NCBI GenBank assembly: GCA_022482925.1
Contig: JAKVOG010000017.1
Location: forward strand, 7,501-47,852
Direction: 5' to 3'
DNA length: 40,352 nt
Source of the DNA: Selenomonas sp.
Lineage (GTDB): Bacteria; Bacillota; Negativicutes; Selenomonadales; Selenomonadaceae
Of the stretch, positions 28,395-39,594 are shown piece by piece (within the stretch, counting starts at the first letter, position 1; each line of letters begins with the position of its first letter). The notes below the pieces were generated by a model. The model had not been told where the DNA came from. It searched no databases and saw only the letters and a program-made list of their open reading frames with translations. The translations under genes were made by a program, and so were the position numbers.

Positions 28395-29564
28395 TCATAC
28401 ACGTTTCAGTATGCCTTCAAATACATTGACCAGCCACGAGCCCAGACTAAAGCCCTTCTGAACCTTGTCTGCAGCCAGATCGACATTGCCGACCGGGCTG
28501 CCATCATACTTGATGACGATCCTGCCAACAGGCTCGCCTTCCTTCAGCGGTGCGGACAGGACCTTCGGCACATCATACTCCAGCGTATAGTGTTCCGCCG
28601 CTTCATTGCCAATCAACGGATAGTTGATATCGCTGACCGGGTGCAGATTTACAGTTGCCTGTGTACCGCCCTTGACCCAGGCCGTGCATTTGACCCGGTC
28701 TTTCGAGAGTCCTTTGACCATACGGACCTGACTGAAACCGTAATCGAGGATCTTCCGGGCATCGCTGAAGCGGTCATCCGGCGCAGGCGCCTGCATGAGC
28801 ACGACGATCAACTCTACGCCATTCCGTTTGGCCGAAGCTGCCAGGCAGCCGCCTGAGATCTGGGTCCAGCCAGTCTTGATGCCGGTCATCCCCTCATAGT
28901 GTCCAAGCAGTTTATTGGTATTCTCCACAGCCAGATGCTTCGTTTTTGGGAATAACCAGTTGATCATACGGTTCTTCTGTCCTACGATATCACGGAATTT
29001 CTTGTCTTCCATGGCATAACGGGCCAGTTTCGCCATGTCCCGGACCGTCGAGTAGTGATTGGAATTGGGCAGGCCATTCGGATTGACAAAGTGTGTATGG
29101 TCCATGCCCAGTTCCTGCGCTTTGGCATTCATGCGCTTCGCAAACGCACCAACGCTGCCATCCAGCTGCTCAGCCACGGCTACAGCAGCACCATTATCCG
29201 AGACCATCAGCATGCCGGTGATGAGTTCATCAGCCGTCAGCCGTTCACCAGCGTGGATGTCCAGCGGGCAGTCTTCCGTAGCAGCAGCATTGGGCGAAAT
29301 GAATACTTCCGCATGCGGTGGCAGATTCTCGATTCCCAGTATCCCCGTCATCATCTTGGTCGTACTGGCAGGATAATGCTGTTCATCGGCATTCTTTTCC
29401 CAGATGACCCGTCCGGTCGATGCCTCGATGAGGATAGCAGCTTTCGCCGTAATCTGCGGCTCAGGCACATTCTCTGCCGCCCCCTGGGCAATCGAAACCG
29501 GCAACTGTATCATAAGCAGGCACAACGTCAGCACGCCTGCCAGGATTCTTCTAAATAAACACAC
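28395..29564 (-). CDS. D-alanyl-D-alanine carboxypeptidase (PBP5/6, DacA/DacF type)
   Basis: Exported serine peptidase that trims the last D-Ala from peptidoglycan stem peptides. A signal peptide (CLFRRILAGVLTLCLLMIQLP) comes first. The three active-site motifs are STTK, SDN and KTG, in the usual order within the first about 240 residues, and a C-terminal PBP5-type domain ends in an amphipathic helix (GSWLVNVFEGILKRV) that likely anchors it to the membrane. AGGAGG at 29575-29580 supports a GTG start at 29564 or a TTG at 29570. An ATG upstream of the ribosome site is unlikely. Confidence 0.92.
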   Translation of the reverse strand: MCLFRRILAGVLTLCLLMIQLPVSIAQGAAENVPEPQITAKAAILIEASTGRVIWEKNADEQHYPASTTKMMTGILGIENLPPHAEVFISPNAAATEDCPLDIHAGERLTADELITGMLMVSDNGAAVAVAEQLDGSVGAFAKRMNAKAQELGMDHTHFVNPNGLPNSNHYSTVRDMAKLARYAMEDKKFRDIVGQKNRMINWLFPKTKHLAVENTNKLLGHYEGMTGIKTGWTQISGGCLAASAKRNGVELIVVLMQAPAPDDRFSDARKILDYGFSQVRMVKGLSKDRVKCTAWVKGGTQATVNLHPVSDINYPLIGNEAAEHYTLEYDVPKVLSAPLKEGEPVGRIVIKYDGSPVGNVDLAADKVQKGFSLGSWLVNVFEGILKRV

Positions 29565-29704
29565 TTCCAACAATTCCTCCTGTACAAGATCACGCATCCT
29601 TTCGGACGAGCTATCCTATTATAGCACTTTATCCTGTTTCCTGCACGAATACACACCAGGCCGGATTGTTTCCCTGTCGTTCATCTGACCGTAGAAAATC
29701 CTGG

Positions 29705-29733
29705 TTGACAAGTTTACATATATGAGATATAGT
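29705..29733 (+). promoter_or_regulatory. Promoter of the CooS-like/ABC operon
   Basis: A perfect -35 TTGACA (29705-29710), a 17-base spacer and -10 TATAGT (29728-29733), with AAAGGAG before the start codon at 29783. This is close to consensus, so the operon should be well expressed unless repressed. No clear operator repeat was seen. Confidence 0.75.
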
Positions 29734-29782
29734 ATTACTTAATTCATACTATTCTTATATGATAAATAAAGGAGCGATTCCT

Positions 29783-31851
29783 ATGAGCAACGAACCGAAC
29801 CAGCACGAACATCATCATGAACATAAACCTAAACATACGCATCCACATGACTACGATTCGGTCCATGAGCATGCCGACTGGCACAGCCACGACCACGATG
29901 CCGCCCATCCGCATATACACGGCGGCGTCAATGATTATCTTGCAGCAGTCAGTGCCTACCGCAAGACATTTGCCTCCAAGCAGGACGTGCTGGATCAGAC
30001 ACCGGATCCAGCGGTGCGGGAGATGCTGCTGCACATGGAACAGCTTGGCTGTGATACGACCTTCGACCGCTTCGACCAGCAGAAACCGCGTGTTCCTTCG
30101 GTCTGGCCGGTGTCTGCTGCAAGATCTGCAACATGGGGCCCTGCAAGATCACTCCGAAAAGCCCGCGTGGTGTCTGCGGTGCCGATGCCGACCTCATCGT
30201 CGCCCGCAACCTGCTGCGCAGTGCAGCCAGCGGTGTAGCCCAGCACGGGGCCCATGCCCGCGAGATTCTGCTCACACTGAAGTTCGTTGCCGATGGCAAG
30301 CTCAACCTGCCGCTGCTCGGTGAGACACGCATCCGCGAGACCGCCAAAGCCTTTCATATCGAGACCCGCGGTCAGAGCACGAAACGCCTGGCCGGCAAAC
30401 TGGCCGATGTCCTTCTGGCCGATCTCTCGCGGGCACTGCCAGAAGACTATGAGACCATCAAGGCGCTGGCCCCGGCCGAACGCCAGGCCGTCTGGCAGCA
30501 GCTCGACATCCTGCCCATCAGTGCCTACAATGAAGTTTTCGATGCCTACCACCGCACAGGTGTCGGCACAGATGGCGACTGGCGCAGCATCATGAAACAG
30601 TTTCTGCGCTGCGGACTGGCGTTCTGCTTCACCGGCGTCGTTGCCTCGAATATCGCTACGGACTGCCTGTTCGGCACCGGTCATCGTGCGACCTCCAAGG
30701 TCAATGTTGGCGCCCTCAAAAAAGGCTACGTAAATATCGCCGTCCACGGGCATCTGCCGACGCTGGTCAGTGAGATTGTCCGGCTCGGCCATACGCCCGA
30801 GTTCATCGAGCTGGCCAAGGCAAAAGGTGCCAGGGGCATCCAGTTCTACGGCATCTGCTGCTCCTGCCTGGCGGCCATGTACCGCTATGAGGGCGTCATC
30901 CCGCTCTCCAATGCCGTCGGCGCGGAACTCGTACTGGGCACAGGCGCGCTGGATCTCTGGGTCGCCGATGTACAGGATGTATTCCCGGCCATCATGGATG
31001 TAGCCCGCTGCACCCGTACCACGGTCGTGACGACCAGCGATTCGGCCCGCCTGCCCGGTGCTGAGCATTATGCCTATGACCATCACCATTCCAACATTGC
31101 TGAGACCACGGATATTGCCCGCAAGATCGTCAACCGGGCCATCGAAAGCTTTGCGGCCCGCCGTGATGTCCCGGTCTTCATCCCGCCATACGAAGTGACC
31201 GCCGAGGTTGGCTTCTCGGCCGAATATGTCAAGGAACGCTTCCACGGCTTCGCTCCACTGGCTGCAGCGCTGAAAAGCGGACAGATCCAGGGCATCGTGA
31301 ATCTCGTTGGCTGCAACAATCCCCGCGTCATCTATGAGAAAGCCATCGTCGATGTGACAGACGAACTGCTCCAGAACAACATCCTCGTCTTCACGAACGG
31401 CTGCGCCTCCTTCCCGTTGCTGAAGCTCGGCTACTGCAACCTGGACGCCCGGCCAAAAGCAGGCCTGCCGCTCAGGAAATTTCTGGGCGAAGACCTGCCG
31501 CCAGTCTGGCACATGGGAGAATGCATCGACAATGCCCGTGCCTCGACCATCTTCGGCGGCATCGCCCAGGAAGCCGGCCTGCCGCTCAAGGATATGCCGT
31601 TTGCCTTTGCCAGCCCGGAATGGTCCAATGAAAAAGGACTGGATGCTTCGCTGGCTTTCCGCCTGTTCGGCATCAGCTCCTATCACTGCGTCGAACCGCC
31701 GGCACAAGGCTCAGACCATGTCATGAATTTCCTGAAACACGATACAAAAGATACACTGGGATCGACCATGACCGTCATCGTCGACCCAAAAGAATTAGCC
31801 CGGAAGATTGTGACCGATATTCAGGCTAAACGAAAACAACTCAACTGGTAA
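29783..31851 (+). CDS. CO-dehydrogenase-like (CooS family) protein with His-rich tail and altered C-cluster
   Basis: About 689 residues after restoring one missing T near 30093. Residues 8-46 contain 16 histidines, an extension that usual CooS proteins lack. The D/B-cluster pattern is intact (Cys104, 112, 113, 116, 121, 132). C-cluster ligands present are His322 or His324, Cys360, Cys511, Cys541 and Cys581, and the acid-base Lys is Lys618 in EWSNEKG. The expected cysteine in DVQC is Asp399 (DVQD), so a standard Ni-4Fe-5S cluster is unlikely. Known CooS homologues lacking a cluster cysteine (Carboxydothermus CooS-V) hold an Fe/S/O hybrid cluster and do not oxidise CO. The true reaction is unknown. 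First gene of an operon with an ABC importer, 13 bases upstream of it. Confidence 0.85.
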
Positions 31852-31864
31852 AAGGATGATTCCC

Positions 31865-32842
31865 ATGAAGCATTATATACCGATCCTGCGCATTCCAGGG
31901 CTGGCAGCCCTGCTGATGCTGCTCCTGCTCACCGGCGGCTGCGGCTCCCCGGCGGATCAGTCCTCCGCACCGGCTGCCACCCAGCCGCCGGTCCAGACGA
32001 TACGCATCGCCTATCTGCCAATTACCCACGCCCTGCCCTTATTCGCTGCCAAAGAGCTGGAGACGCCCAATGGGCCGGTAAAGATTGAGCTCATCAAATA
32101 TGGCTCCTGGCCTGAGCTCATGGACGCACTGAATACCGGCAAGGTTGACGGGGCTTCGGTGCTCATCGAACTGGCTGTCAAGGCCCGTGAGCAGGGCATC
32201 GATCTCCGGGCAGCTGCACTCGGGCATAAAGATGGCAATGTCATCATCACTGCACCGTCCATCGAATCCGTTGAGGATCTGCGCGGAACGACCTTTGCCA
32301 TCCCGCACAAGCAGTCCTCCCACAAGCTGCTGCTGGACCAGTTGCTGGCCGAGCATGGCCTGAGCGAACAGGACCTGCAGGTCGTCGAGCTGTCACCGCC
32401 CGAGATGCCAGCCGCCCTGGCCCAGGGACAGATTGCCGGCTACTGTGTGGCCGAACCCTTTGGTGCCAAGTCCGTCCTGCTCCATACCGGCAAGGTATTT
32501 GCCCGCTCCGATGAGCTCTGGCCCGACAGCCTGTGCTGTGCCCTCGTATTCAATGGCACGTTCCTGGATCAGCATCGGGAGCTGGCCAAAGCCTTCGTCC
32601 ACGACTATCAGGCCGCCGGTGACTACCTGACCCGGCAGCCAGACGAGCAGCAGCGTATCGCCGCAAAGTATCTCAAGGCCAAAGACGCGGTGCTCGATCT
32701 CTCCCTGCAGTGGATCTCGTATAAGGACCTCCGGATCCAGGAGCCCGCCTACGACGAACTGATCCGCCGCATGAAGGATGCCCGGCTGATCCGGCAGGCA
32801 CCTGCCTATGAAGATTTTGTCGATTCCTCGCTCCTGGATTGA
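31865..32842 (+). CDS. ABC transporter substrate-binding lipoprotein (NMT1/SsuA-like)
   Basis: About 325 residues. A signal peptide ends in the lipobox LLTGGC, then a Pro/Ala linker, then the fold typical of nitrate/sulfonate/taurine/thiamine-precursor binding proteins (IRIAYLPITHALPLFAA). It holds the ligand outside the membrane. The ligand is not predictable. I start at the ATG 31865, because AAAGGA at 31851-31856 is eight bases before it; an in-frame ATG at 31856 overlaps that site. Being in the same transcript as the CooS-like gene suggests the importer feeds it a substrate or cofactor precursor (inference). Confidence 0.88.
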   Translation: MKHYIPILRIPGLAALLMLLLLTGGCGSPADQSSAPAATQPPVQTIRIAYLPITHALPLFAAKELETPNGPVKIELIKYGSWPELMDALNTGKVDGASVLIELAVKAREQGIDLRAAALGHKDGNVIITAPSIESVEDLRGTTFAIPHKQSSHKLLLDQLLAEHGLSEQDLQVVELSPPEMPAALAQGQIAGYCVAEPFGAKSVLLHTGKVFARSDELWPDSLCCALVFNGTFLDQHRELAKAFVHDYQAAGDYLTRQPDEQQRIAAKYLKAKDAVLDLSLQWISYKDLRIQEPAYDELIRRMKDARLIRQAPAYEDFVDSSLLD

Positions 32843-32879
32843 CGCTCACTGATACTCTCCTAGTAAAGGTTGTGATTCC

Positions 32880-33645
32880 ATGAAAAAGATAATCCATATC
32901 CTCGGGGCAGCCCTGCTGCTCCTCATCAGCTGGCAGGCCCTGGTGCTGCTGGGCGGCTGGAATGAAGCCCTGCTGCCATCTCCGGCCAGGACAGCAGCCG
33001 GCTTCAATGAACTGCTGGCCGACGGCATCCTCGTCGCCGATATCCAGAGCAGCCTCAGCCGCTTTGCGCTGGGCTATCTCAGCTCCGTACTGCTGGCGAT
33101 TGCGCTCGGACTCATACTCGGCTGGTACCAGCAGATCTGGGCCTTCCTGAATCCGATTGCCCAGGTTCTGCGGCCGATTTCGCCCATGGCCTGGCTGCCG
33201 TTCATTGTCCTGTTCTTTGGTATCGGGGAGATGCCCGCACTCGTCATCATCTTCATCGCTGCCTTTTTCCCCGTGCTGCTGGCAACTGTAGCCGCGGTCC
33301 GCAATATCTCCCCCGTCTATCTCAAGGTCGCCCGGAATTTTGGCATCCGGCAGCCGGCCATACTCACGAAGATCGTACTGCCGGCCGTCTTTCCCAGCAT
33401 TGCCACCGGACTTCATCTGGCCCTCGGCACAGCCTGGGTATTCCTCGTTGCCGGCGAAATGGTTGGTGCCCAGTCCGGACTTGGGTTTCCTCATCATTGA
33501 TGCCCGCAACAACCTGCGCGCCGATCTCCTGATGGCCGCCATCCTCACGATTGGAGTGCTCGGGCTGCTGCTTGACAGCCTGGTCCGGCTGTTCGAGCAC
33601 TGGATTGACAAACGTTGGGGAATCCGGGGAGGTGCGTCCGCATGA
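32880..33645 (+). CDS. ABC transporter permease (SsuC/TauC-like; one insertion)
   Basis: About 254 residues with six membrane segments. The EAA-type loop is VARNFGIRQPAILTKIVLPAVFPSI. One extra T in TTT near 33487-33489 breaks the frame inside the conserved GLGFLIIDARN block. Its stop codon overlaps the ATG of the ATPase gene (ATGA, 33642-33645). It pairs with the binding protein and ATPase on either side. Confidence 0.9.
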
Positions 33646-34415
33646 GCTATATCGAGATCCATGACGCCGTGCGTGAATTTCCGGGTAAAGACGCCCCGTT
33701 CCGTGCCCTTGATCACGTCAATCTCACGATTGAACGCGGAGAATTCATCTGCCTGCTCGGTCCATCCGGCTGCGGCAAGAGCACACTGCTCAATGCAGTT
33801 GCCGGATTTGACCAGCTGGACGAAGGCAGCATCCGGATTGCCGGTCAGCCGGTCACCCAGCCCAGCCTGAAGCACGTGACCATCTTCCAGAACTACGGTC
33901 TGCTTCCCTGGCGCACAGTCGCCAAGAACGTTGAGCTGGGACTCGAAAGCATGGGAATGCCTCCGGCTGAGCGCCAGCAGATTGCCGAAAAATATCTGGA
34001 GCTGGTCGGTCTGGCTGATTTCCGCCACCGCCATCCAGCCGAGCTGTCGGGCGGCATGCAGCAGCGGGTAGCGATTGCCCGTGCCCTGGCTGTCGACCCG
34101 GACATCCTCTTCATGGATGAACCGTTTGCGGCACTGGATGCCCTGACCCGCATGAAGCTGCAGGACGAGATCTCCTCCATCTGCCGTGAGCAGCATAAGA
34201 CGATCCTGTTCGTCACGCACGATATCGACGAATCCATCGTGCTGGCCGACCGCGTAGTCATCATGACGCCAAATCCCGGCCGCATCAAGACCATCGTCCG
34301 TGTCGACCTGGCGGGGCGCCGTGACCGCACCAGCCCGGATTTCCTGCATATCCGCGATCACATCTTCACCGAATTTGCCATGAAGCCGGCTGACCAGACC
34401 GAATACTATATCTGA
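33642..34415 (+). CDS. ABC transporter ATP-binding protein (SsuB/TauB-like)
   Basis: A 257-residue ATPase. Walker A GPSGCGKS (residues 40-47), Q-loop FQNYGLLPW, signature LSGGMQQR, Walker B ILFMDEP, switch His in FVTHDIDES. FQNYGLLPW and the D-loop followed by ALTR are typical of the nitrate/taurine/sulfonate subfamily. The ATG at 33642 follows GGGAGG. It closes the operon that begins with the CooS-like gene. Confidence 0.93.
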   Translation: MSYIEIHDAVREFPGKDAPFRALDHVNLTIERGEFICLLGPSGCGKSTLLNAVAGFDQLDEGSIRIAGQPVTQPSLKHVTIFQNYGLLPWRTVAKNVELGLESMGMPPAERQQIAEKYLELVGLADFRHRHPAELSGGMQQRVAIARALAVDPDILFMDEPFAALDALTRMKLQDEISSICREQHKTILFVTHDIDESIVLADRVVIMTPNPGRIKTIVRVDLAGRRDRTSPDFLHIRDHIFTEFAMKPADQTEYYI

Positions 34416-34432
34416 TTAGCAGGCAAAACGCT

Positions 34433-34473
34433 AAGAAGGCCATCGAAGCAATATCCGCTTCGATGGCCTTCTT
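34433..34473 (+). terminator. Terminator of the CooS-like/ABC operon
   Basis: A perfect 17-base stem (34433-34449 with 34457-34473, AAGAAGGCCATCGAAGC and its complement), loop of seven, followed by CCCTTTT. Very strong. Confidence 0.92.
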
Positions 34474-34522
34474 CCCTTTTATCGTTCAACGGGAGGAATC
34501 CGCCTCTCCTAGGAGATCTCCA

Positions 34523-36266
<1,744 letters not shown>

Positions 36267-36276
36267 TATCTACACC

Positions 36277-36579
36277 TCAGTCTTTCATGATCTTGCGGGC
36301 AAATGCCAGCACACCGGCACCATCCATACACCCATACATACGCATATCGATAGCATCTACCGGCACGCCAGGCAGTTGTTCGCTGATCTTGCCCTTCGAG
36401 AAACGGATCTGCGGTCCGAGCAGCACGACATCCGCATCAGCAGCCTTAGTGGTTGCCTCCGACGCAGAAAACGCCGCAATCTCACATTCATAGGAAGCCG
36501 CCTCAGCTGCCTCCTGCATCTTCTTCACCAGCATGCTCGTGGACATACCGGAAGCACATAAGAGAATAATCTTTTTCAT
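36277..36579 (-). CDS. celA: PTS lactose/cellobiose-type IIB component
   Basis: A 100-residue protein with the phospho-Cys at position 8 (IILLCASGMSTS) in a P-loop-like turn. AAGGAGT precedes the ATG at 36579; an open frame continues upstream but has no start signal. It phosphorylates the sugar during entry through IIC. It follows the SLH porin by 58 bases containing a small hairpin TGGCCC-tgcg-GGGCCA (36602-36617), perhaps an RNA processing site. Confidence 0.94.
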   Translation of the reverse strand: MKKIILLCASGMSTSMLVKKMQEAAEAASYECEIAAFSASEATTKAADADVVLLGPQIRFSKGKISEQLPGVPVDAIDMRMYGCMDGAGVLAFARKIMKD

Positions 36580-36637
36580 ACTAAAAACTCCTTGAAACTG
36601 CTGGCCCCGCAGGGCCAACCTGTTCTTGTGGTTCCAA

Positions 36638-37936
36638 TCAAAAATGGAAATCAATCTGGGTGCGGAAGAGATGGCGCTTTGCCTTCTGATCGATACCGGA
36701 CAAAGTCCCTGAAGAATTGCGGGTCTGCCCGGAATAGAACGTCTCCCACTCCACATTTTCATACGGTACATATTTCACACCAATGATATAGCCTTTCGAA
36801 TCGGCTGGCAGCGAGCACCACTCATCATCATGAGACATATCACCATAGCGCTGGAAATCAAACAGGCGGGTATACAGACCATAGGAACCTACTTTCTTGA
36901 GATCCGTCCCTTTGTAATCCAATCGCAGTTCCTTGCTTGTCTTGAAATCATCCGCATTCGTACGCACATATGTGCCAGTAAGTTTCAGATCTTTGCCCAA
37001 CGGCACCCGGAAATCAGCGGCTGCCATACGGCTCATCATCTGATTGTTGTCCTTCTGCTTGTGGTTATCATTGGCAGCATACGTGAAACTGGTCTCGACT
37101 ACACCAACCCGTCCGGTCAGATTGAGTCCGCGGATATTGGTCTGCTGCCCATCCGGCATCGTGACCAGATCGCCCTGACGCGGACGCAGATAGAATGCTT
37201 TGGCATTCCAGGTCTTTGCGAAATTCACATCAAGCTGAGCTCCATCAGCAGCATGACCGAATGGCACGCACTGGAAACCATAGCCCCACCATTTGGTACC
37301 GACCGTCACGCCCAAAGCGCCCGGACGCCCCTCGACCCAGATACGCTGGAACGTGCCATCCTGGTCATCGGACGAAGCGCTGGAACGCCAGGACTGATTT
37401 GAGGTGTAGCCCTTGCGCGTCTCGCTCTGGAAATGCGCTTCCTAGGTCTTGCCAACCTTCATCTTGCCTTCCAGGTCCATATAGAAATGCTTGTTGTTGT
37501 TCTCAGCGCCACCGCTGGCTGCACCATTATCATGGTCATATTTGGCCCGGACAAAGCCGAACAGCTGAATCCGGTCGACCTTGTTCGACAGTTCCTGATA
37601 ACGGGCATCATTCTTGGCCTGCATATCCTTGAGCTCCGTCTGGTACTCTGACGCCAGTTTTTCGATGAGCGCCTGATCAGCCGGATTGACCGTCTTGATA
37701 TGATCCTCGGCCCGGGCAATGACCGCTGCCATCTCATAGCGGCTCATCGGACGATCGCCGGCAAACGTGCCATCTCCATTCCCCTCAAGGATGCCATCTT
37801 TGACCAGCTGATCAACCGCGGCATAGCTCCAGTGATCCTTCGGGATATCCGTAAAGCTGCTCTCAGCCGCCATTGCGGTTCCACTGATACCAGCAGCGAT
37901 TGCCATTGCCATTGCGGTGCTCCATACTTTTCTCAT
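36638..37936 (-). CDS. SLH-domain outer-membrane porin, interrupted by an in-frame TAG
   Basis: About 432 codons: signal peptide (1-23, ...GTAMA), one S-layer-homology domain (about 26-70, FTDIPKDHWSYAAVDQL) that binds peptidoglycan-linked polyamine/cell-wall polymer, a coiled coil (about 85-125), then a porin beta-barrel ending in FRTQIDFHF with a C-terminal Phe, as in outer-membrane proteins. This is the main porin type of Negativicutes. Codon 165 is TAG (37442-37444), exactly in frame between VGKT and EAHFQSE. It may be a TGG to TAG change. No frame shift is needed. Either a real null allele or a base error. It lies inside the cellobiose PTS operon. Confidence 0.85.
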
Positions 37937-38049
37937 GTGAAATATTCTCCTTCTCAATCTGTCCACTCCGGACAGCCCCTATAACTGCAGCCTGCATCCC
38001 CATGCCGGCTGCCCCTCTTATCCTCTTACCAAATAATCGATCTGACCGG

Positions 38050-39390
38050 TCAGTTCTGGCCCACCGGATCAGTCGCAGCCTGTTCATCCTGAGCAGCCTG
38101 CTTTTCCTCTTTACAATAGATCTTGTCCTGAATGCGGACAAACGGGAAGTAGCAGACCACACTGAGGACAATCGTCCCCAACTGGACCAGTGCTCCCTGC
38201 CAGCCTCCAAGCAGGAATCCGGCAATGACCGGAGGCGTCGTCCACGGCACCTGTACGGCTGCAAACGGAGTCAGGAACCCGACAGCAATCGCAAAATACG
38301 TAAGGATGATAGCCAGGACCGGAACCCCGACGAACGGAATCAGGAAATACGGATTGAATACGATTGGCAGACCAAAGATGATCGGCTCATTGATATTAAA
38401 GAGTCCCGGTACAAAAGCCAGCCGTGATATGGACTTCATCTGTGCCGATTTCGCGCCCAGGAAAGCCGCAATCAGGAAACCGAGTGTCAGTCCGCAGCCG
38501 CCGCCTTTGATGAATACATCGGTAACCTGCTGCGTGATGATCTTGGCCTGCGGATTGCCGACAAGCGACTGCCCGGCATCCAGCAAAGCCTGGTTATCCA
38601 GCGCATTTGCCATGAGGATCGGGTTCATGACACCACCAACGATGTTCGGACCATGAATACCTGCCCAGAACAGTATACTCTGCACACCAGCGATAATAAT
38701 GCCACCGACCAACGTATCCGTGAGGTTCTGCAGTGGTGTCTGCAACAGGACAAATACCATTTCCGGCAGAGTCTTGCTGGTGATGACATTGCAGAGAATA
38801 TAGAGCACACAGGCCGCCAGCAGGATGAAGAAGCCCGGTACCAGTGCGGCAAAAGCCTTGGCAACACCAGTCGGAACGCCTTCCGGCATCTTGAGGCCGA
38901 TCTTGTGCTTCTCGCAGTAACAGAAAATCCAGGACGATACCAGTGCGACGATGATGGCCGTGATGACACCATTGCCACCAACCCACTGTCCCGGGATTAC
39001 CCCGCCGACAACCTCGCCTGATTTCGCCACCACGCTGCCCTTGATAAGCGTAAGGAATGCAGCCAGTGCCAGCAGTGCAGCCGTGATCGCATCACAGCCT
39101 TCTGCCTCGCAGTACTTATAGGTGATACCAAGGACCGACAGAATTGCCAGGATATTGAACGTTGCTCCGGATACCTGGAACAATGGCGCTGCCCAGTCCG
39201 GGCCAAACAGCGAACTCATCAGTGCGCCCCAGCCAGCGATTGGGAAACAGGCTACAAGCAGGAATGCCGAGCCAACCAATGTCAATGGCAGTGTCAGGAT
39301 AAAACCGTCCTTCAATGCAACCACCGATTTGATGCTGGCAAAGCGGACCATGTATTCCATGAATTTATTGAATAGTTCTGATTTACCCAT
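38050..39390 (-). CDS. celB: PTS lactose/cellobiose-type IIC component (membrane transporter)
   Basis: A 446-residue integral membrane protein with about ten helices that moves the sugar across the inner membrane while the IIB protein phosphorylates it. Family hallmarks are GGVMNPILMANA, FNINEPIIFGLPIVFNP and the long N-terminal amphipathic start MGKSELFNKFMEYMVRFA. AGGAG lies just before the ATG. First gene of the operon. Confidence 0.94.
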   Translation of the reverse strand: MGKSELFNKFMEYMVRFASIKSVVALKDGFILTLPLTLVGSAFLLVACFPIAGWGALMSSLFGPDWAAPLFQVSGATFNILAILSVLGITYKYCEAEGCDAITAALLALAAFLTLIKGSVVAKSGEVVGGVIPGQWVGGNGVITAIIVALVSSWIFCYCEKHKIGLKMPEGVPTGVAKAFAALVPGFFILLAACVLYILCNVITSKTLPEMVFVLLQTPLQNLTDTLVGGIIIAGVQSILFWAGIHGPNIVGGVMNPILMANALDNQALLDAGQSLVGNPQAKIITQQVTDVFIKGGGCGLTLGFLIAAFLGAKSAQMKSISRLAFVPGLFNINEPIIFGLPIVFNPYFLIPFVGVPVLAIILTYFAIAVGFLTPFAAVQVPWTTPPVIAGFLLGGWQGALVQLGTIVLSVVCYFPFVRIQDKIYCKEEKQAAQDEQAATDPVGQN

Positions 39391-39463
39391 TCTGATCTCC
39401 TCTCCACAATAGGGAATTCTTCTCTTGCGCGCAATTCAAAGTGTTCTCATATAAGACATTTGC

Positions 39464-39492
39464 AGTATAGCATGCAAAAAACCGTCGCTCAA
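39464..39492 (-). promoter_or_regulatory. Promoter of the cellobiose PTS operon
   Basis: On the minus strand TTGAGC (39492-39487) and TATACT (39469-39464) are 17 bases apart, with TGC before the -10 (extended type). The -35 lies inside the terminator hairpin of the upstream regulator gene, an unusually tight arrangement. Confidence 0.55.
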
Positions 39493-39509
39493 TAAATCGA
39501 GCGACGGTT
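39476..39509 (-). terminator. Terminator of the RpiR-family regulator gene
   Basis: An 11-base perfect stem (39480-39490 with 39499-39509, AACCGTCGCTC and its complement), loop of eight, followed on the minus strand by TTTT. Confidence 0.88.
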
Positions 39510-39594
39510 GAAGTATTGTTACAACAGTTTCAATCATTTGGTTTTGTTTTTGTATTATTCCTTCAAATTTTCGCAATTAAGGAACAATTGCGAT

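Noticed and set aside
29995..31707. 570-codon minus-strand open frame opposite the CooS-like gene
   Set aside because: Antisense shadow; the plus frame has unmistakable CooS motifs.
32673..34361. 562-codon minus-strand open frame opposite the ABC genes
   Set aside because: Antisense shadow crossing three real genes.
37442..37444. TAG in the porin as a pyrrolysine codon
   Set aside because: Pyrrolysine is used mainly in methylamine metabolism, there is no supporting gene here, and the residue site is an ordinary barrel position.
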